Assembly: GCF_009741735.1 (NCBI RefSeq)
Contig: NZ_WHOH01000003.1
Coordinates: 930,001-994,000, forward strand
DNA length: 64,000 nucleotides
Direction: 5' to 3'
Source: Lentibacillus sp. JNUCC-1
GTDB lineage: Bacteria > Bacillota > Bacilli > Bacillales > Amphibacillaceae
Notes under the pieces: model-generated
Told to the model about the DNA's origin: nothing
Seen by the model: the letters and a program-made list of their open reading frames with translations, nothing else
The model's database searches: none
Shown here: in pieces, positions 19,110-28,254 of the stretch
Layout of the letters: each line of letters opens with the position of its first letter
Numbering within the stretch: position 1 is the first letter of the stretch
Made by a program: the position numbers and the translations under genes

Positions 19110-20483
19110 GTGCACGTATTAAGAGTCGGTTTCAATTACAAAACAACCCCTTTAGAGACTAGGGAAACGTTTACTTTTTCTGAAGATCATTTATCTCAAG
19201 CTGTTAAACAGCTTGCTGCAGAAAAAAGTATTTTAGAAAATGTCATTATATCGACATGCAACAGGACTGAAATTTATGTCGTTGCTGATCAGTTGCATAC
19301 AGGACGATATTATGTAAAACGATTTTTGTCAGAGTGGTTTGAAGTACCAATTGAAGACTTTGCTTTATACCTACAAATTTCCGAGAATGAAGCAGCTACC
19401 CAACATTTGTTTAAAGTGGTTAGCGGGTTGGACTCCATGGTACTTGGAGAAACACAAATACTCGGCCAAATTCGAGACGCATTTCTTGCCGCGCAAAAAG
19501 CTCAAACAACCGGAACAATTTTTAACGAATTATTCAAACGAGCTTTGACATTTGCCAAACGGGCTCATCATGAAACTGGAATTGGTGCACAAGCTGTATC
19601 AATCAGCTACGCAGCAGTGGAATTGGCCAAAAAGATCTTTGGTGATTTGAAGAAGAAACACGTTGCGATCGTTGGAGCCGGCGAAATGGGGGAATTGTCG
19701 GCAAAGAATCTTTTAGGAGCTGGCGTTGGACAAATGACGGTTGTAAATCGGTCATTAGAGAATGCTGAAGCACTTGCAAAGACATTTGGTGCCAGTTCGG
19801 CAACATTCGATCACTTGCCGTCAGTTTTGAAACAGGCTGATATTGTGATCAGCTCAACCGGGTCACAAGAGCCTATTATAACAAAAGAAATGATCGCACC
19901 GGTACAAATGAAGCGCAAGGGAGCACCTTTATTCCTTGTGGATATAGCTGTTCCTCGCGATATTGAAGCTGAAGCCGGTCAGGCAGAAAATGTGTTTTTA
20001 TATGATATTGATGACTTGCAGCATATCGTTGACGACAATCTTGCATCAAGACAGGCTGCTGCGGCGAAAATTGAGCATATGATTGATGGGGAACTGGTGT
20101 TATTTGAAGAATGGATACAGATGCTGGGAGTTGTACCGGTCATTACGGCCCTAAGAGAAAAGGGGCTGGCCATTCAGGCGGCAACAATGGAAAGTATTGA
20201 GCGGAAAATGCCTGATTTAACAGCTCGGGAGAAAAAGGTGTTGCAAAAACATACTAAAAGCATTGTCAATCAAATGTTAAAAGAACCGATTAAACAAGCT
20301 AAAGAAATGTCAGCTTGTACTAAACGGGAAGAGGCACTCAATTTGTTTATCGATATTTTCGGTATAGAGAATGAAGTTCGGACAATACTCGATAAACAAA
20401 ACTACAAAGAGTCCGAAACACTTAACTCAAACGGCGGCAGCCATATATCCTTTCCCTTTTTAAAACACCTTCCATCAAAATAA
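19110..20483 (+). CDS. hemA: Glutamyl-tRNA reductase
   Basis: First committed step of C5 heme synthesis: reduces glutamyl-tRNA to glutamate-1-semialdehyde with NADPH. The nucleophile is Cys50 in STCNRTEIY. The NADPH-binding fold shows AIVGAGEMGELSAKNL, and the C-terminal dimerisation helices include MLKEPIKQAKE. GTG 19110 follows CAGGGGGGAAC. It has 457 residues and heads the hemAXCDBL operon. The leader (about 19030-19075) is AT-rich with TTATA-type inverted segments that may be a PerR-like operator, as known for B. subtilis hemA; this is unproven. Confidence 0.97.
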   Translation: MHVLRVGFNYKTTPLETRETFTFSEDHLSQAVKQLAAEKSILENVIISTCNRTEIYVVADQLHTGRYYVKRFLSEWFEVPIEDFALYLQISENEAATQHLFKVVSGLDSMVLGETQILGQIRDAFLAAQKAQTTGTIFNELFKRALTFAKRAHHETGIGAQAVSISYAAVELAKKIFGDLKKKHVAIVGAGEMGELSAKNLLGAGVGQMTVVNRSLENAEALAKTFGASSATFDHLPSVLKQADIVISSTGSQEPIITKEMIAPVQMKRKGAPLFLVDIAVPRDIEAEAGQAENVFLYDIDDLQHIVDDNLASRQAAAAKIEHMIDGELVLFEEWIQMLGVVPVITALREKGLAIQAATMESIERKMPDLTAREKKVLQKHTKSIVNQMLKEPIKQAKEMSACTKREEALNLFIDIFGIENEVRTILDKQNYKESETLNSNGGSHISFPFLKHLPSK

Positions 20484-20496
20484 GAAAGGATACGCC

Positions 20497-21315
20497 ATGT
20501 TTGAATCTGTCAGATTTATTGAGATTGTTTTATTGATCTACGGGCTTAGTCTTATTGGATACTTCTGGGATTTTATTCAACAGAACCAGAAAGTCAATCG
20601 CATGGCTTTCTGGCTCCTTGGCTTGGTCTGGGTCATTCAAACAATGTATTTGCTGGATAGTATATTTATAACCAGAAACTTTCCCATATCAAACTTGCGG
20701 GAAGGACTGTTTTTTTATTCATGGGTTTTAGTGACGTTTTCATTAATTGTTAATCGTTTTTTTAAAGTCCATTTTATTATTCTATTTACGAATATATTCA
20801 GTTTCATCATACTGGTTTTATATATATTTACGCACGCTGAGAAACAATCAGCTGGGATGCAAATTCAGCTGGCGAACGAGATATTAACCATTCATATTGC
20901 CATTTCCATGGTTTCTTACGGTTTCTTTACAATTGGTTTTTTACTATCCATGATGCATTTGATTCAATACTATTTTCTAAAAAAGAAGATTGGTTTGAAG
21001 TGGATGTGGCGGTTTGGGGATTTGCAACAGCTTGACCAGTTGTCTTTCTGGGCGATCACTATTGGTGTCCCGCTTCTGACAATCGGATTGATTCTTGGCT
21101 TCGTCTGGGCTTTCGCTTCAGGAGCCGAATTTTATTGGTTTGATTTAAAGACGATCGGTTCTCTTGTTGTGCTTGGTGTATATATGTTTTATCTGTTTTT
21201 GCGGTTGGGTCTGCACTATCAGGGAAAAGCAATCTCTTATTATCATACGATCGCTTTTCTGATGCTGCTGATCAACTTCTTTTTATTTGGAGTGCTTTCA
21301 GAATTTCATTTTTAA
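20497..21315 (+). CDS. hemX: HemX membrane protein, CcsA/cytochrome c assembly-like
   Basis: Eight-helix membrane protein that in B. subtilis lowers HemA abundance. It resembles the cytochrome c assembly (CcsA/ResC) family, with the WDF motif region near residue 25 and conserved histidines (HIAISMVSYG near 129; LHYQGKAISYYHT near 236). At 272 residues it has normal length. It follows hemA by 13 bases. Confidence 0.92.
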   Translation: MFESVRFIEIVLLIYGLSLIGYFWDFIQQNQKVNRMAFWLLGLVWVIQTMYLLDSIFITRNFPISNLREGLFFYSWVLVTFSLIVNRFFKVHFIILFTNIFSFIILVLYIFTHAEKQSAGMQIQLANEILTIHIAISMVSYGFFTIGFLLSMMHLIQYYFLKKKIGLKWMWRFGDLQQLDQLSFWAITIGVPLLTIGLILGFVWAFASGAEFYWFDLKTIGSLVVLGVYMFYLFLRLGLHYQGKAISYYHTIAFLMLLINFFLFGVLSEFHF

Positions 21316-21333
21316 GTGATGGAGGAATAACTG

Positions 21334-22266
21334 ATGCGGAAAATTATGATTGGTTCGAGACGGAGTAATTTGGCGATGACTCAAACGGAATGGGTGATCG
21401 ATCAGTTGAAAAAAGCCGGTGTCGAGAATGAAATAGACGTGCAAAAAATTGTTACAAAAGGTGATAAAATCCTTGATGTAACGCTATCCAAAGTAGGCGG
21501 AAAAGGTTTGTTCGTTAAAGAAATAGAAGAAGCCATGTATCGGAAAGAAGTGGATCTTGCTGTTCATAGTATGAAAGATATGCCTTCTGTTATGCCAGAA
21601 GGACTGACGATAGCTTGTATTCCAGTTCGTGAAGACCATCGGGATGCCTATATCGCCAAGAATAATGTGAAACTTAAAGATTTGCCTGAGGGGGCAATTG
21701 TAGGCACGAGCAGTCTTCGCCGATCCGCTCAGATTCTTGCAGTACGTCCGGATGTTAAAATCACATGGATTCGCGGCAATATCGAGACCCGTCTCCGAAA
21801 GTTGCAGGAAGAGGATTATGATGCCATTATTCTCGCTGTCTCCGGCTTGAAACGTGTTGGATTAAGTGAGGATTTAATTACAGAATATCTTGATGCAGAT
21901 ATTTGTGTGCCAGCTGTCGGGCAAGGCGCCCTTGCCATTGAGTGTCGGGAAGATGACGATGAGCTCAGAGAGATTCTCGATAACATTCACGATGAAAAAA
22001 CCGCTCGAACAGTTACTGCTGAACGAACATTTCTCAGACTTCTTGAAGGGGGATGTCAAGTTCCGATTGGCGGGTATGCTTATCTAGATGAAGATGACAT
22101 AGTGCTCACAGCCCTTGTCGGCACACCAGACGGAGAAACAATCCTTAAAGAAACCGTGCGTGGGACTGATCCTGTAGCTGTGGGTGAAGAAGCCTCGCGT
22201 CTGTTGATCGACCAGGGGGCAAAAAAGATTGTTAAAGATGTATTGGAAGAGTTGGACTCTGAATGA
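21334..22266 (+). CDS. hemC: Hydroxymethylbilane synthase (porphobilinogen deaminase)
   Basis: Polymerises four porphobilinogens to hydroxymethylbilane. The dipyrromethane cofactor cysteine lies in [13 protein letters not shown] near residue 240. Substrate-binding motifs include [19 protein letters not shown] and [10 protein letters not shown]. It has 310 residues; ATG 21334 follows GGAGGAATAACTG. Its end overlaps hemD by four bases. Confidence 0.97.
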   Translation: MRKIMIGSRRSNLAMTQTEWVIDQLKKAGVENEIDVQKIVTKGDKILDVTLSKVGGKGLFVKEIEEAMYRKEVDLAVHSMKDMPSVMPEGLTIACIPVREDHRDAYIAKNNVKLKDLPEGAIVGTSSLRRSAQILAVRPDVKITWIRGNIETRLRKLQEEDYDAIILAVSGLKRVGLSEDLITEYLDADICVPAVGQGALAIECREDDDELREILDNIHDEKTARTVTAERTFLRLLEGGCQVPIGGYAYLDEDDIVLTALVGTPDGETILKETVRGTDPVAVGEEASRLLIDQGAKKIVKDVLEELDSE

Positions 22267-23042
22267 CAGGCCCACTTGCCGGTAAAACAGTCTTAATCAC
22301 GCGAGAAAAGAAACAGGCAAGCACATTTTCAAGGTGCATCAAATTACAGGGCGGGCATCCTGTAGAAGTGCCCTTGCTGAAAATCAACTGCACAAATCCT
22401 ATTGATACAAATACCAGTATGGTTGATTTCAAACAATATGATTGGTTGTTTTTTACAAGTGCCAACGGTGTCCATTGTTTTTTGAATTCAGCCCAACGAG
22501 AGGGACATGCTGACTTTTCAAATGTCAGACTGGCAGCGGTCGGTCCAAAAACGGACCAGGCATTAAGGCAATATGGATACCAGGCTGAGTTTATCCCATC
22601 TGTGTATAATGCTGATGTGATGGCAAAAGAGTTTTTGCCTGTAGCTGGAAGACCTAAACGAATACTGCTTGTCCAAGGAAATTGGTCCAGAGATGTACTT
22701 CCGAATTTCTTTGAAGAACATGCCATCCATTTTGATACTTTGATCGCGTACCAAACCTCAATTAATTATGAGTCAAGAGAATTATTGAATCATGTGCTTG
22801 AACAGAAGAAAGTTGATTTTCTTACGTTTACAAGCCCGTCAACTCTGAATGCTTTTGTTGAAATGGCTGAAACCGCCAATTATGATAAGAGTTGGGATGT
22901 TTGTGTCTGTATTGGCACCACGACAGAACAAGCGGCATTGGCAAACGGATTCACACATATTCTGACGCCTGCAGAATTCACGATTGACGGCATGCTTGAA
23001 GAAATGATTGCTTACACAGAAAGGATGAAAAGAGATGGATAA
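22263..23042 (+). CDS. hemD: Uroporphyrinogen-III synthase
   Basis: Closes and inverts ring D of hydroxymethylbilane to form uroporphyrinogen III. The family is poorly conserved, but the N-terminus [17 protein letters not shown], the [11 protein letters not shown] segment and [14 protein letters not shown] fit, as does the 259-residue length and the position between hemC and hemB. It overlaps both neighbours (4 bases with hemC, 8 with hemB). Confidence 0.93.
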   Translation: MTGPLAGKTVLITREKKQASTFSRCIKLQGGHPVEVPLLKINCTNPIDTNTSMVDFKQYDWLFFTSANGVHCFLNSAQREGHADFSNVRLAAVGPKTDQALRQYGYQAEFIPSVYNADVMAKEFLPVAGRPKRILLVQGNWSRDVLPNFFEEHAIHFDTLIAYQTSINYESRELLNHVLEQKKVDFLTFTSPSTLNAFVEMAETANYDKSWDVCVCIGTTTEQAALANGFTHILTPAEFTIDGMLEEMIAYTERMKRDG

Positions 23043-24018
23043 TCGCCTCGAGTTTAAGCGCCACCGCAGACTCCGTGCTTCAAATGCAATGCGATCGCTC
23101 GTCCGGGAAAATCATTTGCAGATCGATGATTTAATTTACCCATTGTTTATTAAAGAGGGAAGCGGAATAAGACAAGAAGTGCCATCGATGCCTGGGGTAC
23201 ATCATCTGACACTTGATCATATGTCTGAGGAAATTAATGAAATCAAAGAGTTAGGCATTAAAGCGGTGTTGTTATTTGGGATTCCTGAGCAGAAAGATGA
23301 ACGAGGGAGCGGTGCTTATTCTGAGGCAGGTATTGTGCAGGAAGCTACACACCTGATCAAACAGCAAGCCCCTGAAATGCTTGTTGTCGCCGATACTTGC
23401 TTATGTGAATTTACTTCTCATGGCCATTGTGGGGTCATTCATCACCATGATGTGGATAATGACCCTTCGTTAGAATTGCTGGCGCAGACTGCTGTTAGCC
23501 AGGCGGAGGCAGGGGCAGATATCATTGCACCTTCCAATATGATGGATGGTTTTGTTGCTGTGATTCGTGAGGCATTGGACGAGGCGGGATTCACACATAT
23601 ACCAATTATGTCTTATGCTGTCAAATATGCTTCATCTTTTTATGGGCCGTTTCGTGATGCAGCTGAAAGCACACCGGAATTCGGAGATCGCAAAACATAC
23701 CAGATGGACCCGGCAAACCGTCTTGAAGCGCTTAGAGAAACAGAATCAGACGTTACTGAAGGCGCAGACTTTCTAATCGTGAAACCTGCTATGTCTTACC
23801 TTGATATTGTGAGGGATGTACGCAACTATACAAATCTGCCTGTGGTGGCTTATAATGTCAGCGGAGAATACTCTATGGTGAAAGCCGCAGCAATGAATGG
23901 GTGGATCGATGAGAAACAAATTGTCATGGAGACATTGACAGCTATGAAGCGAGCGGGTGCAGACCTGATTATTACTTACTTTGCAAAAGATGCTGCCCAT
24001 TGGCTGCAGCAGTCCTAA
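23035..24018 (+). CDS. hemB: Delta-aminolevulinic acid dehydratase (porphobilinogen synthase)
   Basis: Condenses two 5-aminolevulinates to porphobilinogen. The zinc-binding cysteines are in [14 protein letters not shown] (about 121-134), and the two active-site lysines in [18 protein letters not shown] and [12 protein letters not shown]. The 327 residues are normal. Zn cysteines are present, so this is the zinc-dependent form. Confidence 0.97.
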   Translation: MDNRLEFKRHRRLRASNAMRSLVRENHLQIDDLIYPLFIKEGSGIRQEVPSMPGVHHLTLDHMSEEINEIKELGIKAVLLFGIPEQKDERGSGAYSEAGIVQEATHLIKQQAPEMLVVADTCLCEFTSHGHCGVIHHHDVDNDPSLELLAQTAVSQAEAGADIIAPSNMMDGFVAVIREALDEAGFTHIPIMSYAVKYASSFYGPFRDAAESTPEFGDRKTYQMDPANRLEALRETESDVTEGADFLIVKPAMSYLDIVRDVRNYTNLPVVAYNVSGEYSMVKAAAMNGWIDEKQIVMETLTAMKRAGADLIITYFAKDAAHWLQQS

Positions 24019-24044
24019 AATATTGATAAAACGGGGTGTCACTA

Positions 24045-25337
24045 ATGGAAAAAGTATTTCAGTTATCTCAGGAAGCGTACCAGGAATCCTCACAACTTAT
24101 GCCAGGCGGCGTGAACTCTCCGGTTAGGGCATTTAAATCAGTTGGCATGTCACCAATTTTTATGTCACACGGAAAAGGATCAAAAATCTGGGACATCGAC
24201 GGCAATGAATATATTGACTATGTTCTCAGCTGGGGGCCTCTTGCTCTGGGCCATGCCGATGATCGTGTTGTCAACGCACTCCAGGAAGCGGTCGTAAAAG
24301 GGACGAGCTTCGGAACACCGACAAAATTGGAAAGTAAAGTGGCTCAGCTCGTGATTGAACGCGTGCCTTCCATTGAAATGGTGCGCATGGTTAACTCGGG
24401 CACAGAGGCAACGATGAGTGCATTAAGACTTGCCCGCGGGTATACAGGCCGTAATAAAATATTGAAATTCGAAGGAAACTACCATGGACATGGAGATTCT
24501 CTTCTTATCAAAGCAGGCTCTGGTGTTGCAACACTTGGTTTGCCTGACAGCCCTGGAGTTCCTGATTCGATTGCACAGAACACCATCACGGTTCCATACA
24601 ATGATCCTGCTAGTTTGCAAAAAGCATTTGATATGTACGGTGACGATATTGCAGGTGTTATTGTTGAACCAGTTTCAGGCAATATGGGGGTTGTGCCCCC
24701 GCAAGATAATTTCCTGAACCAACTAAGAGATATTACGGAAGCAAATGGTTCACTGCTCATATTTGATGAAGTCATGACTGGCTTTAGAGTTGGTTATAAC
24801 TGTGCACAGGGTCATTTTGGTGTAACGCCTGACTTAACGTGCCTTGGTAAAGTCATTGGTGGGGGACTCCCAGTCGGTGCATATGGTGGTAAAAAAGAAA
24901 TCATGTCCCATATAGCGCCAAACGGACCGATTTATCAGGCCGGCACACTATCCGGCAACCCACTTGCCATGACTGCGGGATACGAAACATTGAAAGCATT
25001 GACACCGAATTCGTATAAAGAACTTGGAGAAAAAGTAGACAGGCTTGTTGCTGGATTCCGTCAAGCAGCTGAAGCCAATGACCTTGATCTGCAAATTAAC
25101 CGGGCCGGGTCAATGGTCGGTATCTTCTTCTCAGCTGAACCTGTTACAGACTTTACTAGTGCTCAAGCATCCAATCTGGATCAATTCGCTCAGTATTATA
25201 GAGCGATGATCGAGGAAGGCGTATTTTTGCCACCTTCACAATTTGAAGGTTTATTCTTATCAACAGCCCATACAGATGAAGACATCGATCGCACCATTCA
25301 AGCAGCAGCAAATGCATTTTCGAAAATAGAAAAGTAA
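24045..25337 (+). CDS. hemL: Glutamate-1-semialdehyde 2,1-aminomutase
   Basis: PLP enzyme that moves the amino group of glutamate-1-semialdehyde to make 5-aminolevulinate. Motifs: [31 protein letters not shown], and the PLP lysine in [17 protein letters not shown] near residue 267. A GTG at 24036 is in frame, but GGGGTG six bases before ATG 24045 supports the latter (MEKVFQLS), giving 430 residues. Last gene of the hem operon. Confidence 0.97.
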   Translation: MEKVFQLSQEAYQESSQLMPGGVNSPVRAFKSVGMSPIFMSHGKGSKIWDIDGNEYIDYVLSWGPLALGHADDRVVNALQEAVVKGTSFGTPTKLESKVAQLVIERVPSIEMVRMVNSGTEATMSALRLARGYTGRNKILKFEGNYHGHGDSLLIKAGSGVATLGLPDSPGVPDSIAQNTITVPYNDPASLQKAFDMYGDDIAGVIVEPVSGNMGVVPPQDNFLNQLRDITEANGSLLIFDEVMTGFRVGYNCAQGHFGVTPDLTCLGKVIGGGLPVGAYGGKKEIMSHIAPNGPIYQAGTLSGNPLAMTAGYETLKALTPNSYKELGEKVDRLVAGFRQAAEANDLDLQINRAGSMVGIFFSAEPVTDFTSAQASNLDQFAQYYRAMIEEGVFLPPSQFEGLFLSTAHTDEDIDRTIQAAANAFSKIEK

Positions 25338-25345
25338 TTCTTTAA

Positions 25346-25374
25346 AAGTCTGGCCCTGTGCCAGGCTTTTTTGA
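25346..25374 (+). terminator. Terminator after hemL
   Basis: AGTCTGGC and GCCAGGCT pair around CCTGT, followed by TTTTTTG. Confidence 0.85.
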
Positions 25375-25459
25375 TCATATGAGGAGTAGCGGTTGCATAT
25401 AGTGAAAGTAAGCGTGTGTGTATCACAGCGTAATGCGCAAGGGGGGAGGAGAGTTATTG

Positions 25460-26572
25460 ATGAATGATGAAGCCGTATTTGCTTTTGACTTACATGAATC
25501 GCTTTATTTTGAAAGCGGACAGGAAGTCGCTGAGATGAAAAGTATTTCCCTTGATCCTGAAATTGCCATTCAGGATTACGGCGATTATGTGGCCATCAGA
25601 GGTGTGATAGAACTACAAGGAGAGTATGTGAAGCATACGCCTCTTACCGAAACAGACGCCGAGTATGATCTATCAGTTCAACACTCGAAGCGTTTTGTTG
25701 AACGCGTGATGGATGTGGAGGACGGTGAAGCCACTTTTATGCACCGTTTTCCGATTGAGATCTCCATTCCGACATATAGAGTTACGGCACTTGATGATGT
25801 CTCTGTTGATATTGAAACATTTGATTATGAGCTCCCTGGTCCAAGCCATCTGAAATTCACTTCAAAGATCGCCATTTATGGAATTCAAGATGAGCGTGAA
25901 AAAGAAGAAGATATTGTGGTGGATGAAGGATTATCGGATCATGATGACACCTCTTACGAATTAGGTGAGGCGTTTTCAGTTGAATCCCACAGAGCTCCAG
26001 ATGCCTCTGAAACAGAGACAGATGGTCAAGAAGATATCAGCCCGAATACCTCACAAGAAGGTACCCATCAAGATGAAGCGAGCGACTATGAAGCAGAAGT
26101 AAAGGAAAAAGGTGAAGAAAGTGAAGAAAAAGAAGAAGAGTCTGGTCGCTGGAAATGGAAGGAAACGCAAACACTGGGTGAGTTTTTTGGGGCAGATGCC
26201 CCCTCTGAAACAGAAGAATATGAGGACAGCTTAACAGAAACGTATGAGGAGCACGAGGATAGTTCAGAAGAATTCGAGTCATATGCACAAGAGGAATATG
26301 CTGCTGATTCGCTGACTGAGGAATATACAGTTGACCATTCAGAAGAAGTTCCGGATGTTATGTATCTGTCAAATATGTTTCGGGAAGAGGAAGAAGAGCA
26401 TTATTCAAAGATGCGTTTATGTATCGTACAGCCTGATGACAGTATTGAGACGATCGCTCAGAGGTATGGCATCAACAGTGATCAGATTATGAGTCAAAAC
26501 CGTCTTGAAAATGAAGAAGTAAGTCCAGGTCAGCTGCTGTATATTCCATACACGAAACAAAATAAGGCGTAA
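25460..26572 (+). CDS. spoVID: Stage VI sporulation protein D, coat morphogenesis
   Basis: Mother-cell protein that makes the coat encase the spore by contacting SpoIVA. The N-terminal domain (about 1-130) has the SpoVID pattern FDLHESLYFESGQEV and SISLDPEIAIQDYGDYV. A very acidic Glu/Asp/Ser-rich linker (about 150-305) follows, then a C-terminal LysM domain (IVQPDDSIETIAQRYGI...GQLLYIPY). ATG 25460 was chosen because of GGGGGGAGGAGA before it; the frame could open at 25418. At about 370 residues it is much shorter than B. subtilis SpoVID (575), mainly in the linker. Confidence 0.9.
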   Translation: MNDEAVFAFDLHESLYFESGQEVAEMKSISLDPEIAIQDYGDYVAIRGVIELQGEYVKHTPLTETDAEYDLSVQHSKRFVERVMDVEDGEATFMHRFPIEISIPTYRVTALDDVSVDIETFDYELPGPSHLKFTSKIAIYGIQDEREKEEDIVVDEGLSDHDDTSYELGEAFSVESHRAPDASETETDGQEDISPNTSQEGTHQDEASDYEAEVKEKGEESEEKEEESGRWKWKETQTLGEFFGADAPSETEEYEDSLTETYEEHEDSSEEFESYAQEEYAADSLTEEYTVDHSEEVPDVMYLSNMFREEEEEHYSKMRLCIVQPDDSIETIAQRYGINSDQIMSQNRLENEEVSPGQLLYIPYTKQNKA

Positions 26573-26632
26573 ATGAGAGCACCCCCTTGGGGATACAAGG
26601 GGTATATCCTTTTAAATTTGGGGTGTGATCCT

Positions 26633-27667
26633 GTGTTAGATCAAAACATCATTCAAAAAGTATTATGGGAATATGGTATTTCACCTCAGCTTATTTCTAA
26701 ACACACTGATCTGCTCTACCGCGCTACAGATGGAAATAAGCAGTACGCGGTAAAACGGAGTCAGCTAAATCAGAATACAGTTCAATTTTGGGAGTATGTT
26801 TATCATACTGCTCATACACAAAGGCTGTCGTCTGTTTTGCCTGTTTATGTAACAAAGAGTGGGGCTCTGTTTCATGCTGCAGAGGAATCTATTTATTATG
26901 TGACACCTTGGATTGAAGCGACGTCCCATAATAAACAGACGCAAATAACAGGATTGTTTAAAGCGCTGGGTCACTTACATGAATCCACCCGCCATACGGC
27001 TGATGTCGATATCCAGGAGTCAGAACTAAAGTTTGCCGACTACGAACGTCATCTATTAAGCAGTTATGAACGTCTCAGTCAGTACATAACGCTATTTGAG
27101 AGCCAACATTACATGTCTCCGTTTGAACTCCAGACGTGCACACATTATGTACATATAGATATGATTTTCAACCTTTTGTTTGACCGTCTCAAAACATTCA
27201 TTGCTCAATTACAAAATGATCCGGCACAAACTGTGAGTTTATGTCATGGGCAGATGTCACTGCAACATTATATATATCATCATAGGCCATATGTGATCAA
27301 TTGGGAAAAAGCCAATTACGGTCACCCGATGAATGATTTGGCTAAATTAATTCAAGATGCTGGCTCCAGGCATGATCCAAATACAACCATGTGGAGCCAT
27401 TCATTGCAGACATACTTTGACACTTATGCATCAACTTCGAATGAACGTTTGTTATTGTCGATTTACTTGCTTGACCCAACTGCTTACATCAATATGATTG
27501 AATCATATGTCACAAAAGGTCACGCTCAGCCAATGCTTGAATATGTTCACAGCTTAGAGCAGTTGTACCGCAGGCTGACCCTTGCTTTGCATTTAGTTGA
27601 AACAATTGATGAGATGAATAGAGAACACTTTGAAGAAGACGATCCCCAGTTTCGCGACGAGATCTAA
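26633..27667 (+). CDS. ysxE: Spore coat protein YsxE, CotS/aminoglycoside-phosphotransferase-like
   Basis: Member of the CotS/YutH group of kinase-like spore coat proteins, assembled on the spore with SpoVID-dependent encasement. Kinase-fold features: LLYRATDGNKQYAVKRSQ (N lobe) and SLCHGQMSLQHYIYHH with VINWEKANYGHPMNDLAKL (catalytic-like and metal loops; the usual HGD is HGQ, so activity is doubtful). The frame is open from 26573, but GGGGTG seven bases before GTG 26633 marks the better start, giving about 344 residues. Confidence 0.85.
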   Translation: MLDQNIIQKVLWEYGISPQLISKHTDLLYRATDGNKQYAVKRSQLNQNTVQFWEYVYHTAHTQRLSSVLPVYVTKSGALFHAAEESIYYVTPWIEATSHNKQTQITGLFKALGHLHESTRHTADVDIQESELKFADYERHLLSSYERLSQYITLFESQHYMSPFELQTCTHYVHIDMIFNLLFDRLKTFIAQLQNDPAQTVSLCHGQMSLQHYIYHHRPYVINWEKANYGHPMNDLAKLIQDAGSRHDPNTTMWSHSLQTYFDTYASTSNERLLLSIYLLDPTAYINMIESYVTKGHAQPMLEYVHSLEQLYRRLTLALHLVETIDEMNREHFEEDDPQFRDEI

Positions 27668-27852
27668 ATCCATTTTAAATAAAAAGCAGTAAAAATTAAC
27701 ACGAGCACTCCAAGCAGTAGAACATCCAGTGTTGTTGGGAATATTAACGTACGGATCAACTGAAATATGAGAATCGGCAATGTGGCATGTTCGCAAATAA
27801 TGAGGCAGCGGCGTGCCCACGGTGGAAGTCGATACCGATAATACCTTGCCAT
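27664..27852 (-). CDS. Small hydrophobic membrane protein of unknown function
   Basis: A 62-residue protein, MARYYRYRLPPWARRCL at the start followed by two hydrophobic segments (LPILIFQLIRTLIF and VLLLGVLVLIFTAFYL). The start ATG at 27852 is preceded by AGGAGTG eight bases away; the upstream part of the frame has no support. It converges with ysxE and overlaps its stop by four bases. I do not recognise a family with certainty. Confidence 0.72.
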   Translation of the reverse strand: MARYYRYRLPPWARRCLIICEHATLPILIFQLIRTLIFPTTLDVLLLGVLVLIFTAFYLKWI

Positions 27853-28254
27853 TGCAATCACTCCTGTACATATGACGTGTGTATGAGTATTATATGAGTG
27901 AGGGTGTGTAGATTGTGATATAATGCTTGCTATAAAATATAAAAATGGATACAATAAAAATGTATTCAGATATCTGAGATGCAATGATAGGGAGAAGTAC
28001 TTAATCGCTGCCTACAGAGAGGGAATGTTTGCTGAGAAATTCCCGGAGAAGTGCTTAAGGAAGGTCGTCCTTGATGCAGTCTGCCTGAAAGACATGGCGT
28101 TTAGTAGGCCGGACCGGTTATTGACCGTTATTCAATATGTATTGAGTGTACAGACAATGGATCTGTAAACTAAGGTGGTACCGCGGAAATCATGCCTTTT
28201 CGTCCTTATTTGGAGGGAAAGGTATTTTTATATGCAAAAAAGGAGGAAAAAGCG
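27853..28254 (+). other. Leader region of valS
   Basis: About 400 bases between the small membrane gene and valS. A promoter for valS probably lies at about 27915-27950 (ATAATGC...TATAAAAT). The rest is the T-box leader described next; a frame from 27923 to 28168 crosses it and is not considered a gene. Confidence 0.75.
27980..28235 (+). promoter_or_regulatory. T-box riboswitch controlling valS
   Basis: Stem I starts with AGGGAGAAGTA and its distal part shows AGAGAGGGAA and GCTGAGAAATTCCC. The T-box sequence AAGGTGGTACCGCGG at 28172-28186 pairs with the acceptor end of uncharged tRNA. Just after it, a hairpin formed by ATGCCTTTTCGTCC and GGAGGGAAAGGTAT with TTTTT serves as terminator. Uncharged tRNA-Val would stabilise the antiterminator and turn on valS. 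A GTC triplet in GGAAGGTCGTCC near 28062 is a candidate specifier. Confidence 0.94.

Noticed and set aside
27923..28168. An 81-codon frame upstream of valS
   Set aside because: It lies across the T-box leader, whose conserved RNA elements explain the sequence.
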